NCBI GenBank assembly: GCA_003485885.1
Contig: DNHM01000176.1
Span: 1-7,564 of the forward strand
Source: Acidimicrobiaceae bacterium
GTDB lineage: Bacteria > Actinomycetota > Acidimicrobiia > Acidimicrobiales > UBA10347
Reading direction: 5' to 3'
DNA: 7,564 nt
Below, in pieces: positions 1-6,019 of the stretch. Each line of letters begins with the position of its first letter. Position 1 is the stretch's first letter. Under the pieces are notes generated by a model. It was given only the letters and a program-made list of their open reading frames with translations. It was not told where the DNA came from and made no database searches. The position numbers and the translations under genes are program-made.

Positions 1-140
1 ATGGCGCCAAACTAGTCGGGGTCTTGCCGTTCGTCCCAGATCGAGGACGAACACGGAACGAAGGGCCGCTCCCAACGAAGGCAGCCGCAACTCGTTGTTA
101 CCACGCGAGGTCGAACGCCGTTAGTGTCGATGAGGTCACA

Positions 141-147
141 GAAGAGG
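141..147 (+). promoter_or_regulatory. Ribosome binding site of the TauD-like gene
   Basis: The purine-rich GAAGAGG, with AGAGG as its core, ends 5 nt before the ATG at 153. It is the clearest Shine-Dalgarno sequence in the window. It decides the start: the frame is open to the left edge of the window, but that upstream translation does not look like protein and resembles no dioxygenase. A TAGTGT box at 122-127 could be the -10 element, but no convincing -35 goes with it. Confidence 0.7.
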
Positions 148-152
148 TCACC

Positions 153-1046
153 ATGTCGCTCAAAATCACGCCACTAACACCGACGATCGGCGCAGAGATC
201 GCTGGACTCAACATCCTCGCTATGAACGACGAAGAGTTCGCGACACTCTTTGACGCCTTCACTCGCCACTCCGTGGTCTTCTTACGCGACCAGCCAGCGC
301 TGACCGAAGAACAGCACTACGCGTTCGCTCGACGCTTTGGCGACGTTCACATCCATCCATTCGCTCGTCATGCAGAACCCGATCCCGACAATCTGCATCC
401 CGGATTACTCCGTATGCACACCACGGTCGACACTCGAGTCGCGTCTGGTAATCGCTGGCATTCCGATGTGTCGTGTGATGACCGTCCACCCCAGGCATCG
501 ATCCTGCAGCTCCATCAGGTCCCGACCAGCGGCGGCGACACGTTGTTTGCCAGCCTCTATGCGGCGTATGACGCGCTGTCACCCCAGATGAAGCGTTATC
601 TCGATGGTATGACTGCGCGTCACTCGGGCGAAGACTCCTATCGCAAACTGTTCCAGAAGAAGATCGGCTTTGGGTCGACCTGGCCCGAGGCAGATCATCC
701 AATCATTCGACGCCATAGCGATAGCGGGCGACCCGTGTTGTATGTGGATCGCGAGTTCACCGAATCGATCAACGGGCTGCCGAAGGAGGAAGGCCGGGCG
801 CTGCTCGACTTCCTCATCGCGCACACTGAACGGGCGAACTTCCAGTGCCGCTTCCAATGGACACAAAACGCGATCGCTATCTGGGATAACCGATGTGCGC
901 TCCATCACGCGATATGGGACTATTGGCCACAGGAACGTCGCGGCCATCGGGTCAGTGTGCAAGGTGAGGTGCCCGTCATGTGGGACCTCGACACCGACTG
1001 CGTTCCCGAGACCATCGAACACAACACGGTCAAACTCACTGCGTAA
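153..1046 (+). CDS. TauD/TfdA-family Fe(II)/2-oxoglutarate-dependent dioxygenase
   Basis: A 297-residue cytoplasmic oxygenase that should couple 2-oxoglutarate decarboxylation to hydroxylation of a small, probably anionic substrate; in TauD this releases sulfite from taurine. Recalled E. coli TauD aligns over nearly the whole length, from the N-terminal ITPLxPxIGAxIxG pattern. The iron triad is His103, Asp105 (WHSD) and His251 (LHHAIWDY). Thr130 (GGDTLF) and Arg262 match the TauD 2-oxoglutarate ligands. His68 (HIHPFARHAE) and Arg266 (GHR) match the TauD residues that contact the taurine sulfonate. Family members are about 280-300 residues, so the gene is complete. The start is set by AGAGG five bases upstream. 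It stands alone, converging on the next gene with a 21-bp gap, and no tauABC-type transporter is visible. The family is secure. The substrate is not: taurine, another sulfonate, a sulfate ester or an aryloxyalkanoate are all possible, though the two TauD-like sulfonate contacts favour a sulfonate. Confidence 0.92.
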   Translation: MSLKITPLTPTIGAEIAGLNILAMNDEEFATLFDAFTRHSVVFLRDQPALTEEQHYAFARRFGDVHIHPFARHAEPDPDNLHPGLLRMHTTVDTRVASGNRWHSDVSCDDRPPQASILQLHQVPTSGGDTLFASLYAAYDALSPQMKRYLDGMTARHSGEDSYRKLFQKKIGFGSTWPEADHPIIRRHSDSGRPVLYVDREFTESINGLPKEEGRALLDFLIAHTERANFQCRFQWTQNAIAIWDNRCALHHAIWDYWPQERRGHRVSVQGEVPVMWDLDTDCVPETIEHNTVKLTA

Positions 1047-1067
1047 CCCAGAGCTACAAGACCAGTC

Positions 1068-1574
1068 TTACCCCCGGCCGAGCATGCCGCCTTGCATGGG
1101 GAAAGTCGCCATGTAGTGCAGGTACTGGGGAGTCAACATTGCCCGCAAAATGGTGAGGCTTTCGTCGGCGGCCTGGATCCCGGCGCGTTGCATAACATCG
1201 AGGTCATAGAGACAGTCGCGGACCGCTGTTGCTCGTGCCACGTGAGCAAGACGGGTTTGTTCTGGGTCGGCCGGCGCTGGCAGGTCGTCGGCTGCACCCA
1301 ATGATGCCGCCCGCTCCCGCATGCGATCGGCCTCGGGGCCCGACACATCGGCCAGGGCGGCTGCGGCATCTCGTAACGCCGCGTTCATCGCATTGTGTTC
1401 TTCGACCAGGCTCGACTCGTAGACCGGCAGGAGTTGGCGAACACCCTGCAACAACGACTGCATCATCTGCGCACTTGCTTGTGCCTTTGCGTCGGCTAGA
1501 TGCGGAAGGATGTCTGTTTCCACCGCAAGGATGACACCTTCGAGCATGTCGTCGATGGTTGGTGAGGTAATCAT
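1068..1574 (-). CDS. Uncharacterised helical protein, translationally coupled to a phosphotransferase
   Basis: I do not recognise this 168-residue protein. It reads as almost all helix and rich in Ala, Met, Leu and Glu. Residues 1-75 suggest one long helical stretch. A Pro/Ala/Asp-rich linker lies around 92-106, followed by further helices (107-148) and a Met/Gly-rich tail (MQGGMLGRG). There is no signal peptide, membrane segment, Cys/His metal cluster or catalytic motif. Its ATG overlaps the TGA of the upstream phosphotransferase gene as ATGA, so the two are almost certainly cotranscribed and translationally coupled. This suggests a small partner or accessory subunit for that enzyme, by context only. 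Base composition and codon use look like the neighbours', and the coding reading is supported by the coupled start and the absence of a better frame. The gene ends 21 bp from the convergent dioxygenase gene. Confidence 0.8.
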   Translation of the reverse strand: MITSPTIDDMLEGVILAVETDILPHLADAKAQASAQMMQSLLQGVRQLLPVYESSLVEEHNAMNAALRDAAAALADVSGPEADRMRERAASLGAADDLPAPADPEQTRLAHVARATAVRDCLYDLDVMQRAGIQAADESLTILRAMLTPQYLHYMATFPMQGGMLGRG

Positions 1575-2623
1575 GCGGGAACCCCCGGATAGTCGAGCAG
1601 CGAGATGAAACTCATCAACGCAGGCGCCTGTGACTGCACCAGGTACAGATGCAGGAACTCCATGTGTTCCTTACGAGTCCGGCGAGCGATCGCAGCATTT
1701 ACTGGCACCGCAATGTTAGCGGTGCCGAACAACGTGAAATACCCGAGTTCTTCCGGTGTGATATCCAGGCCGCGAAGCTTGTTGTAATACGCCAAGAATC
1801 CGCCCTCGTCGACGGGGTGCGACATGACCTGGCTGTTCGATAACACGTCCATCAACGCCATCCAGCCCAGGTCCTCTCGGGGGTCACCGATCCGGGTGTT
1901 CTCCCAATCGATCAGCGCCGTTACCTTGCCATCTTCGTAGAGGAAGTTGGCCGGGTTGAAGTCACCGTGCACGATCGACAACGGCACGGGCCTGGGTTTG
2001 TTGCGCCGCAGCGAAAGGAACGAGTCGAGCAGCGTGAGCATCATCGGGTCGAACTCGAGCGTGGGATAGGAATCGATGTAGTACTCAAACGTGGTGTCCA
2101 TGTAGGCGTCCCACGACGACGCATCGATCCCGACACCTCGGGGATCCGCCAGTTCACCGTGCGGGTCGATCGTGTCGATCGACGTTTCGTGCAACTCGAC
2201 CATGATCTCGCACAGATGGCGAACGACGTCGTCGACCTGGTCGGTGTCGGGTCCGTCATGAAACAGGTCCGACGTCTGGCCGTTGCCAGGCATGCGCTGA
2301 ATGATCATGGCTCGTTCGCCGAACACGTCGGGGTTCATCTCGGCGCAGTAACTCCGCGAGATCGGGATCGATGTGTTGGCCCGCAACGACTCAAGCAAGT
2401 TGTGCTCAACAAGCCGACTCGTTTCGAGAATCGCTACCGCCGCCGGTGGATCCTTCCGCAGGATCATCGGCAACTCGCCCGCGTGTTCGCCGCCTTGCAC
2501 CTCGATATCGAAAGCGAACGTCTCACGAGAGAACCCGCCCGGCAATGCGGCCAGTCCTCGAACGTGGATGCCCTCGGCATCTATAAAGACGCTCGCAAGC
2601 GTCGACGCAAGTTGCTCGTCCAT
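1571..2623 (-). CDS. APH-fold phosphotransferase (ACAD10-like kinase family)
   Basis: A 350-residue soluble kinase-like protein of the aminoglycoside/choline kinase superfamily, expected to move the ATP gamma-phosphate to a small-molecule hydroxyl. Visible elements, in order: a nucleotide-loop-like LPGGFSRETF (27-36), a basic strand MILRKDP (53-59) that should hold the ATP-binding lysine, a hinge-like MIIQRMPG (106-113), the catalytic loop HGDFNPAN (219-226, with Asp221 and Asn226) and the metal-binding DWEN (239-242) followed by GDPREDLGW. All key residues are intact. The layout resembles the ACAD10/FadE36-like branch more than true drug-resistance kinases, so antibiotic resistance should not be inferred. 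The start is the ATG at 2623, with GGGGGA four bases upstream; a TTG at 2635 would add four residues but has less support. The gene is first in a two-gene operon and overlaps the helical protein gene by ATGA. The substrate is unknown. Confidence 0.9.
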   Translation of the reverse strand: MDEQLASTLASVFIDAEGIHVRGLAALPGGFSRETFAFDIEVQGGEHAGELPMILRKDPPAAVAILETSRLVEHNLLESLRANTSIPISRSYCAEMNPDVFGERAMIIQRMPGNGQTSDLFHDGPDTDQVDDVVRHLCEIMVELHETSIDTIDPHGELADPRGVGIDASSWDAYMDTTFEYYIDSYPTLEFDPMMLTLLDSFLSLRRNKPRPVPLSIVHGDFNPANFLYEDGKVTALIDWENTRIGDPREDLGWMALMDVLSNSQVMSHPVDEGGFLAYYNKLRGLDITPEELGYFTLFGTANIAVPVNAAIARRTRKEHMEFLHLYLVQSQAPALMSFISLLDYPGVPA

Positions 2624-2641
2624 CCGATCCCCCAATCAGTA

Positions 2642-2656
2642 GCCCACGTGGTGGGC
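2642..2656. promoter_or_regulatory. Perfect dyad upstream of the phosphotransferase operon
   Basis: GCCCAC-GTG-GTGGGC is a perfect 6-bp inverted repeat with a 3-base centre, and within it CCACGTGG (2644-2651) is itself an 8-bp palindrome. It lies 18 bp upstream of the phosphotransferase ATG, inside the divergent region shared with the GNAT gene. It could be a repressor operator or, if transcribed leftward, a short leader hairpin. A minus-strand TACCGT just upstream (2668-2673) is a possible -10 box that would place the dyad in the leader. Confidence 0.35.
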
Positions 2657-2658
2657 AT

Positions 2659-2713
2659 TTGCGTCACGGTAGTTCATTTCTCCATAGCGCCGCACCGGAA
2701 CGTGTTGCGTCAC
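2659..2713. repeat. Direct repeat TTGCGTCAC (two copies, 46 bp apart)
   Basis: TTGCGTCAC occurs exactly at 2659-2667 and again at 2705-2713. Both copies lie in the region between the divergent phosphotransferase and GNAT genes. Their start-to-start spacing is 46 bp, between four and five helical turns. They may be paired regulator half-sites. A 9-bp match in so small a region is suggestive, but chance cannot be excluded. Confidence 0.3.
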
Positions 2714-2777
2714 CAGGTTCCGTCTGGCAACCGATAGCGGCAACACAAAAACAGAGCCGAGGGCGTTGCTCATGCCG

Positions 2778-2783
2778 TACCGT
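2778..2783 (+). promoter_or_regulatory. Candidate -10 box for leaderless GNAT transcript
   Basis: TACCGT fits the actinobacterial TANNNT -10 pattern and ends exactly 6 nt before the GTG start at 2790, so transcription would begin at or next to the start codon. No Shine-Dalgarno sequence precedes the GTG, and an in-frame TAG at 2784-2786 rules out an upstream start. No clear -35 was found. Confidence 0.3.
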
Positions 2784-2789
2784 TAGCGA

Positions 2790-3704
2790 GTGCACAACCT
2801 CCGAGAAGAACAGCGGTCTGGCCTCGCCGGGTTGGAAACAGTCACGTCCCTCCTGCAGCAACGGCGGAACGCCCACCCCACCTACGGCCTCTACGAGGCC
2901 TGCGAGCTGCACTTTTGGTGGAGCAAACCTCGCAGTACCGACAGTCTTAGCCAGCTCGTCTGGTTCGATGAACATGGTCGGCCCGAAGCAGCGGCGGTCA
3001 TGGCCGACTTCACCGACGGAGGTTCCTTGTTGTACGAGGACGTGACGTTCTTGCCCCTCTTTATGCCCGACTCAAGCCCGGAACTGGTGGCCCATGTCGT
3101 CGAACGAGGACTTGCCCTCGCCGCTGACCACGGCTTCCCTTCTGTCGAACTTGAGGTTGACAAAGCCGACGACGTCATGCACGGCGTATTGGCCAGTCAC
3201 GGTTTCACGATAAAAGAGGAAGACATTCTGGCCGAGGCGTGGATGTCAACCGATACTCGCCCCCAGATCAGCACGCTGAACGACGGGTATCGATTGGTGT
3301 CGCGGGCCGAGACGACACCGCGACCGCATCACATGACCGAACGGAATCCGGCGTTCTCCGAGGACCGACTGCTCGAAACGTCGACCTATCGTCCCGACCT
3401 CGATCTGGTGGTGCTCGACCGCGACGACAACTACGCGGGGCATGGTCTGTTCTGGTACGACCCAATCACCGCTACCGGCGTCGTCGAACCAATGCGCACC
3501 AAAGACGAACACCAGCAACAAGGGGTCGCTCGCCACATACTCACCGCTGGGCTTGACAGGCTTGCCAACGCTGGGGCCGAACGTGTCTCGATCGGCTACG
3601 AACCAGCCAACCCGGCGTCGGGCCATCTGTATCGCAGCGTCGGTTTCGAACCCATCAAATACACCGACCTGTTGTCGGGCCCCACCAGTTCAACACCGGT
3701 GTAG
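2790..3704 (+). CDS. Tandem GNAT-family N-acetyltransferase
   Basis: A 304-residue cytoplasmic protein with two GNAT folds, expected to move an acetyl group from acetyl-CoA to an amine. The C-terminal copy (about 165-295) carries the acetyl-CoA signature: EPMRTKDEHQQQGVARHIL from Glu233, with Q242-x-x-G245-x-A247 as the pyrophosphate loop, and ends with HLYRSVGFEP (279-288), the usual closing motif. The N-terminal copy (about 15-152) keeps the fold pattern, including a helix LVAHVVERGLALAADHGF (99-116) and a closing VLASHGF (133-139), but lacks a clear Q/RxxGxG/A loop, so it is probably structural or substrate-binding. The start is a GTG at 2790. The layout resembles mycothiol synthase MshD, but I see no specific evidence for that role. 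The gene is divergent from the phosphotransferase operon and convergent with the aminotransferase gene. The acceptor is unknown. Confidence 0.85.
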   Translation: MHNLREEQRSGLAGLETVTSLLQQRRNAHPTYGLYEACELHFWWSKPRSTDSLSQLVWFDEHGRPEAAAVMADFTDGGSLLYEDVTFLPLFMPDSSPELVAHVVERGLALAADHGFPSVELEVDKADDVMHGVLASHGFTIKEEDILAEAWMSTDTRPQISTLNDGYRLVSRAETTPRPHHMTERNPAFSEDRLLETSTYRPDLDLVVLDRDDNYAGHGLFWYDPITATGVVEPMRTKDEHQQQGVARHILTAGLDRLANAGAERVSIGYEPANPASGHLYRSVGFEPIKYTDLLSGPTSSTPV

Positions 3705-3711
3705 GCCCGAC
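3674..3711. terminator. Inverted repeat between convergent genes, candidate bidirectional terminator
   Basis: GTCGGGCC (3674-3681) pairs perfectly with GGCCCGAC (3704-3711). Inside it, CACC (3683-3686) pairs with GGTG (3698-3701), giving a stem of about 12 bp with a small internal bulge and an 11-base loop. It spans the GNAT stop codon and most of the 15-bp gap before the convergent aminotransferase gene, where a two-way terminator is expected. Neither side has a T tract, so it is not a textbook intrinsic terminator. Confidence 0.4.
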
Positions 3712-3719
3712 CTGTAGCG

Positions 3720-4937
3720 TCACTGTTCAAGCGTTGCTGCAACGATCTTGGTCAGGGCGTTCTCGACCACCGAGCGTGGGCAAGCCAGGTTGATCCGTAC
3801 ATGGCCGTCGGCATCGGCGATGAACTTGTGGCCGCCTTCGAGCAACACACCCGACCGCTCCGCGAAGTACCGGGTCAGGTCGACATCAGGTGAGAAATAC
3901 GCTCGAAGGTCTATCCACGCAAGATAGGTCGCGCCAGGAATCCGGAACACAGCGTCGGGTAGCTGACCGGCGAGCGTGTCACGAACAAGCTCGAAGTTCG
4001 CATCGAGGTACAAATGAAGTTGTTCGAGCCACCGGTCACCATGGCGGAACACACCGGTTGCTGCCGCAGCGCTGATCGGATTCACGACCGGAAACTTGCG
4101 ACCGAGCCAAACGTCTCGAATCTCGGTATTCGGGATGATCACGTTGGCCATGCCCAGACCGGCCAGATTGAACGTCTTGCTCGATGACATACAGGTAATG
4201 ATCTGGTCGGACTCGGGATACAACTTGGCCAGAGGTGTATGCGTGAGCCCCGTCCGAAGGAGATCGCAGTGGATCTCATCGGACACCACCATCACGTCAT
4301 AGGCAAAACACAGCTCTGCCATGCGACGAAGCTCGTCCTCCGCCCATACTCGGCCGGTCGGGTTGTGCGGGTGGCACAGAATGAAAAGCCGAAGGTCCGG
4401 ATCGGCCAACTTCTTTTCGAACTCTTCGAAGTCGACGGTGTACCGACCGTCGTTCGACGCAACAAGCCGGCAGGTCACCAATTGATGTCCGTGTTTGGTG
4501 GCAGCAGTCTCGAAGGGGCCGTACGCAGGGCTGAGCGTGAGGACCTTCTCGCCCGGCTTCACTATGTATTCGACAAGGTCGTCGACGGCAGGCACGATGC
4601 CAGCCGAGGTCACGAAGTGTTCCCGTTCAGGAACCCACTCGTAGTGCCGCTCGCACCACCCGGCGAAGGCGTCATACAGCGAACCATCGAGCAACACGGT
4701 GTAGCCGAAGATCGGACGTTCGATCCGCTCTCGCATCGCGTCGACCGCTGCCGGAGGCGCTGCAAAGGCCATATCGGCCACCCACATCACGAGCGCATCA
4801 TCGTCTGCGCATGGCATGACGACGTCTTGGCCATCGAACAGGTAGTCGCGAAAGCCGTCTGTGGCGATGGCGTTCATTCCTCGGCGGTCGATGATTTGGT
4901 CGAAGTCGAAGCCAACGTCAACCCGTTTGTCCTGCAT
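3720..4937 (-). CDS. MalY/PatB-type PLP-dependent aminotransferase or cystathionine beta-lyase
   Basis: A 405-residue cytoplasmic fold-type I PLP enzyme. It aligns end to end with recalled MalY/PatB proteins, which cleave the C-S bond of cystathionine to give homocysteine, pyruvate and ammonia and also act as aminotransferases. Visible motifs: FDFDQIIDRRG (10-20), the typical family N-terminus; MWVADMAF (51-58); FGY (77-79); HPHNPTGRVW (189-198) with Asn192; VVSDEIHCDL (217-226) with Asp220 for the PLP pyridine nitrogen; SSSKTFNLAGL (251-261) with Schiff-base Lys254; and GHVRINLACPRS (378-389) with Arg382 for the substrate carboxylate. All catalytic residues are present. The start is the ATG at 4937; a TTG directly before it would add one residue. 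No Shine-Dalgarno sequence is seen, but TAAACT lies 6 nt upstream. The gene stands alone and is divergent from the BrkB gene. C-S lyase and plain aminotransferase cannot be separated from sequence. Confidence 0.92.
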   Translation of the reverse strand: MQDKRVDVGFDFDQIIDRRGMNAIATDGFRDYLFDGQDVVMPCADDDALVMWVADMAFAAPPAAVDAMRERIERPIFGYTVLLDGSLYDAFAGWCERHYEWVPEREHFVTSAGIVPAVDDLVEYIVKPGEKVLTLSPAYGPFETAATKHGHQLVTCRLVASNDGRYTVDFEEFEKKLADPDLRLFILCHPHNPTGRVWAEDELRRMAELCFAYDVMVVSDEIHCDLLRTGLTHTPLAKLYPESDQIITCMSSSKTFNLAGLGMANVIIPNTEIRDVWLGRKFPVVNPISAAAATGVFRHGDRWLEQLHLYLDANFELVRDTLAGQLPDAVFRIPGATYLAWIDLRAYFSPDVDLTRYFAERSGVLLEGGHKFIADADGHVRINLACPRSVVENALTKIVAATLEQ

Positions 4938-4943
4938 CAAAGC

Positions 4944-4949
4944 AGTTTA
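4944..4949 (-). promoter_or_regulatory. Candidate -10 box for leaderless MalY-type transcript
   Basis: Read on the minus strand this is TAAACT, a TANNNT box ending exactly 6 nt (GCTTTG) before the ATG at 4937. There is no Shine-Dalgarno sequence in that gap, so a leaderless transcript is the simplest reading. The bases 17 nt further upstream (CTCGTT) are a poor -35. Confidence 0.35.
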
Positions 4950-4959
4950 AGAGCACAAC

Positions 4960-4982
4960 CTCATCGAACGAGCCCCTACCCT
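4960..4982 (+). promoter_or_regulatory. Candidate BrkB-gene promoter with shared 12-mer and TACCCT box
   Basis: CTCATCGAACGA (4960-4971) is followed after 5 nt by TACCCT (4977-4982), a TANNNT -10 candidate 14 nt before the ATG of the BrkB gene. The same 12-mer, followed after 6 nt by TACGCT, occurs before the second kinase gene at 6545-6568. It lies in the 59-bp region between the divergent MalY-type and BrkB genes, so it could affect both. Confidence 0.35.
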
Positions 4983-4996
4983 CGGTCACTATCCCG

Positions 4997-5923
4997 ATGG
5001 ACCACGACATACGTTCCCCCAAACCGCCTCTGCGCCCCGTATCGCTCGTGCGTTGGTTGTGGCAGCTGGCCAAGGACATCGCCCACGAATACAACACTGA
5101 CGGTATTGGTGACGTGGCAGCAGCGATTACGTTCTGGACGATTCTTTCGGTGCCAGCAGCCGTGCTTGCCCTGGTCAGTGCACTTAGCTCGTTGGAGTCG
5201 GTCCTTGGGACCTCAGCCGCAAACGATGTCGAAGTCGAGGTGACCGAGTTCATAGCGGCCACGTTCACTGACTCGGCGACTCTCAGCGAGACCGTGAGTG
5301 AACTGTTCAACAGCTCGAGTGGCGGCGTGGCCACGGTCGCGACGCTGGTGGCATTGTTCACATTGTCCCGGGCATTCGCCGGCCTGATTCGAGCACTCGA
5401 CATCGCGTACGAAGTCGACGAAGGCCGTCCGTGGTGGTTCATCCGTCTCGTCGCCATCGGGCTCGGAGTCGGCACGATTGTGGTTGTGTCCACGGGCGCA
5501 ACCTTGCTCGCAGTGTTGCCGCGCCTTCCCTTCGACGGCCTTCTCCGACTGCTTGCGGTGCCGGCCGTTCTCATAGGACTCGTTATGTGGGCAGCAACGC
5601 TCTTTCACCTCGGGCCCAACCATCGAACACCATGGCGTTATGACCTACCTGGCGCCATCGTCACGATGGTGGGCTGGGTTGCTGCATCGCAGGGTTTCGC
5701 GCTCTACGTGCGAGCAGCCGGACTTGGCACTCAGGTACAGACAAGTGTCGGTGCCATTTTGTTGGCCCTGAGTTTGATGTACGTGTTGAGCATCGTCCTG
5801 CTGATTGGCGCCGAGCTCAACGATGTCATTGCCCGCCGCGCTGGGGTCGTCCAACAGCCACGATCGGTCCGGGCCGGAGCGTCTTCTGTCCGCAACGCGT
5901 TCACATCACGCAAAGGACCGTGA
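4997..5923 (+). CDS. YihY/BrkB-family inner-membrane protein
   Basis: A 308-residue polytopic membrane protein of the YihY (BrkB, formerly 'ribonuclease BN') family. Six hydrophobic segments are visible at about 41-62, 109-133, 149-175, 182-205, 217-240 and 249-274. The N-terminus has a typical WQLAKDIAHEYNTDGIGDVAAAITFW stretch from residue 22, an amphipathic lead-in to the first segment. A conserved loop LGPNHRTPWRYDLPGA (205-220) precedes segment five, and GAELND (271-276) closes the last segment, as is characteristic of the family. The C-terminal tail is short and basic, so probably cytoplasmic. The length is normal (about 280-330). The old RNase BN label is an error of attribution, and BrkB was named for serum resistance in Bordetella; the molecular role is unsettled, with transport or flippase activity suggested. 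The ATG at 4997 has no strong Shine-Dalgarno sequence. The gene stands alone. Confidence 0.92.
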   Translation: MDHDIRSPKPPLRPVSLVRWLWQLAKDIAHEYNTDGIGDVAAAITFWTILSVPAAVLALVSALSSLESVLGTSAANDVEVEVTEFIAATFTDSATLSETVSELFNSSSGGVATVATLVALFTLSRAFAGLIRALDIAYEVDEGRPWWFIRLVAIGLGVGTIVVVSTGATLLAVLPRLPFDGLLRLLAVPAVLIGLVMWAATLFHLGPNHRTPWRYDLPGAIVTMVGWVAASQGFALYVRAAGLGTQVQTSVGAILLALSLMYVLSIVLLIGAELNDVIARRAGVVQQPRSVRAGASSVRNAFTSRKGP

Positions 5924-5950
5924 TCGTTCTGCCCATATGAGCGGCCAGCA

Positions 5951-6010
5951 CGGTCAAGGGTTACGCGGTCGCTGGTTACCCGGTCGGACGGTTGACGGTC
6001 AGAGCTCACC
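5951..6010. repeat. 15-bp-period degenerate tandem repeat (four units)
   Basis: CGGTC recurs at 5951, 5966, 5981 and 5996, exactly every 15 bp. The first two units, CGGTCAAGGGTTACG and CGGTCGCTGGTTACC, match at 11 of 15 positions. The third keeps GGTT one base out of register, and the fourth keeps only CGGTC and a similar end. It fills most of the gap between the BrkB stop and the end of the truncated hydratase, overlapping its stop codon. It could be a protein-binding array, decayed repeat or replication-slippage product. No origin-like AT-rich stretch is nearby. Confidence 0.55.
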
Positions 6011-6019
6011 CGAAGTGAG
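6005..6019 (-). other. Small hairpin at the stop of the truncated hydratase
   Basis: On the minus strand CTCAC-TTCGG-GTGAG forms a 5-bp stem with a 5-base loop. It overlaps the TGA at 6006-6008. It is short and has no T tract, so a terminator role is doubtful; it may only mark the junction where foreign or rearranged sequence joins the hydratase remnant. Confidence 0.2.

Noticed and set aside
1..152. Upstream extension of the dioxygenase frame to the window edge, or an upstream gene end (ATGGCGCCAAACTAG at 1-15)
   Set aside because: The in-frame extension is Arg/Thr/Ala-rich and unlike any dioxygenase N-terminus, while AGAGG before 153 gives a good start. The four-codon frame at the edge is too short to support. 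Apart from the possible -10 box and the ribosome binding site I see nothing in this stretch.
259..1022. Two minus-strand frames of 147 codons each opposite the dioxygenase gene
   Set aside because: The plus strand encodes a full dioxygenase with all iron and 2-oxoglutarate ligands. The antisense translations are low-quality and unlike any protein I know.
1967..2737. Long plus-strand frame (256 codons) antisense to the phosphotransferase gene
   Set aside because: It is very rich in Arg, His and Val with no recognisable motif, and lies opposite a gene with an intact HGDFNPAN and DWE catalytic core. It is a reverse-frame artefact of high-GC coding sequence.
4964..4979. TCGAAC as a LexA/SOS box (consensus TCGAAC-N4-GTTCGA)
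   Set aside because: The second half-site is absent at 4964, at 6548 and at 111, so none is a plausible LexA site.
4239..5243. Long plus-strand frame (334 codons) antisense to the MalY-type gene and running into the BrkB gene
   Set aside because: It crosses the divergent promoter region and overlaps two well-supported genes in the wrong frame. Its translation has no family signature.
4918..5623. Minus-strand frames of 218 and 136 codons opposite the BrkB gene
   Set aside because: Ser/Thr/Arg- or Glu/His-rich translations opposite a clear six-segment membrane protein; frame shadows.
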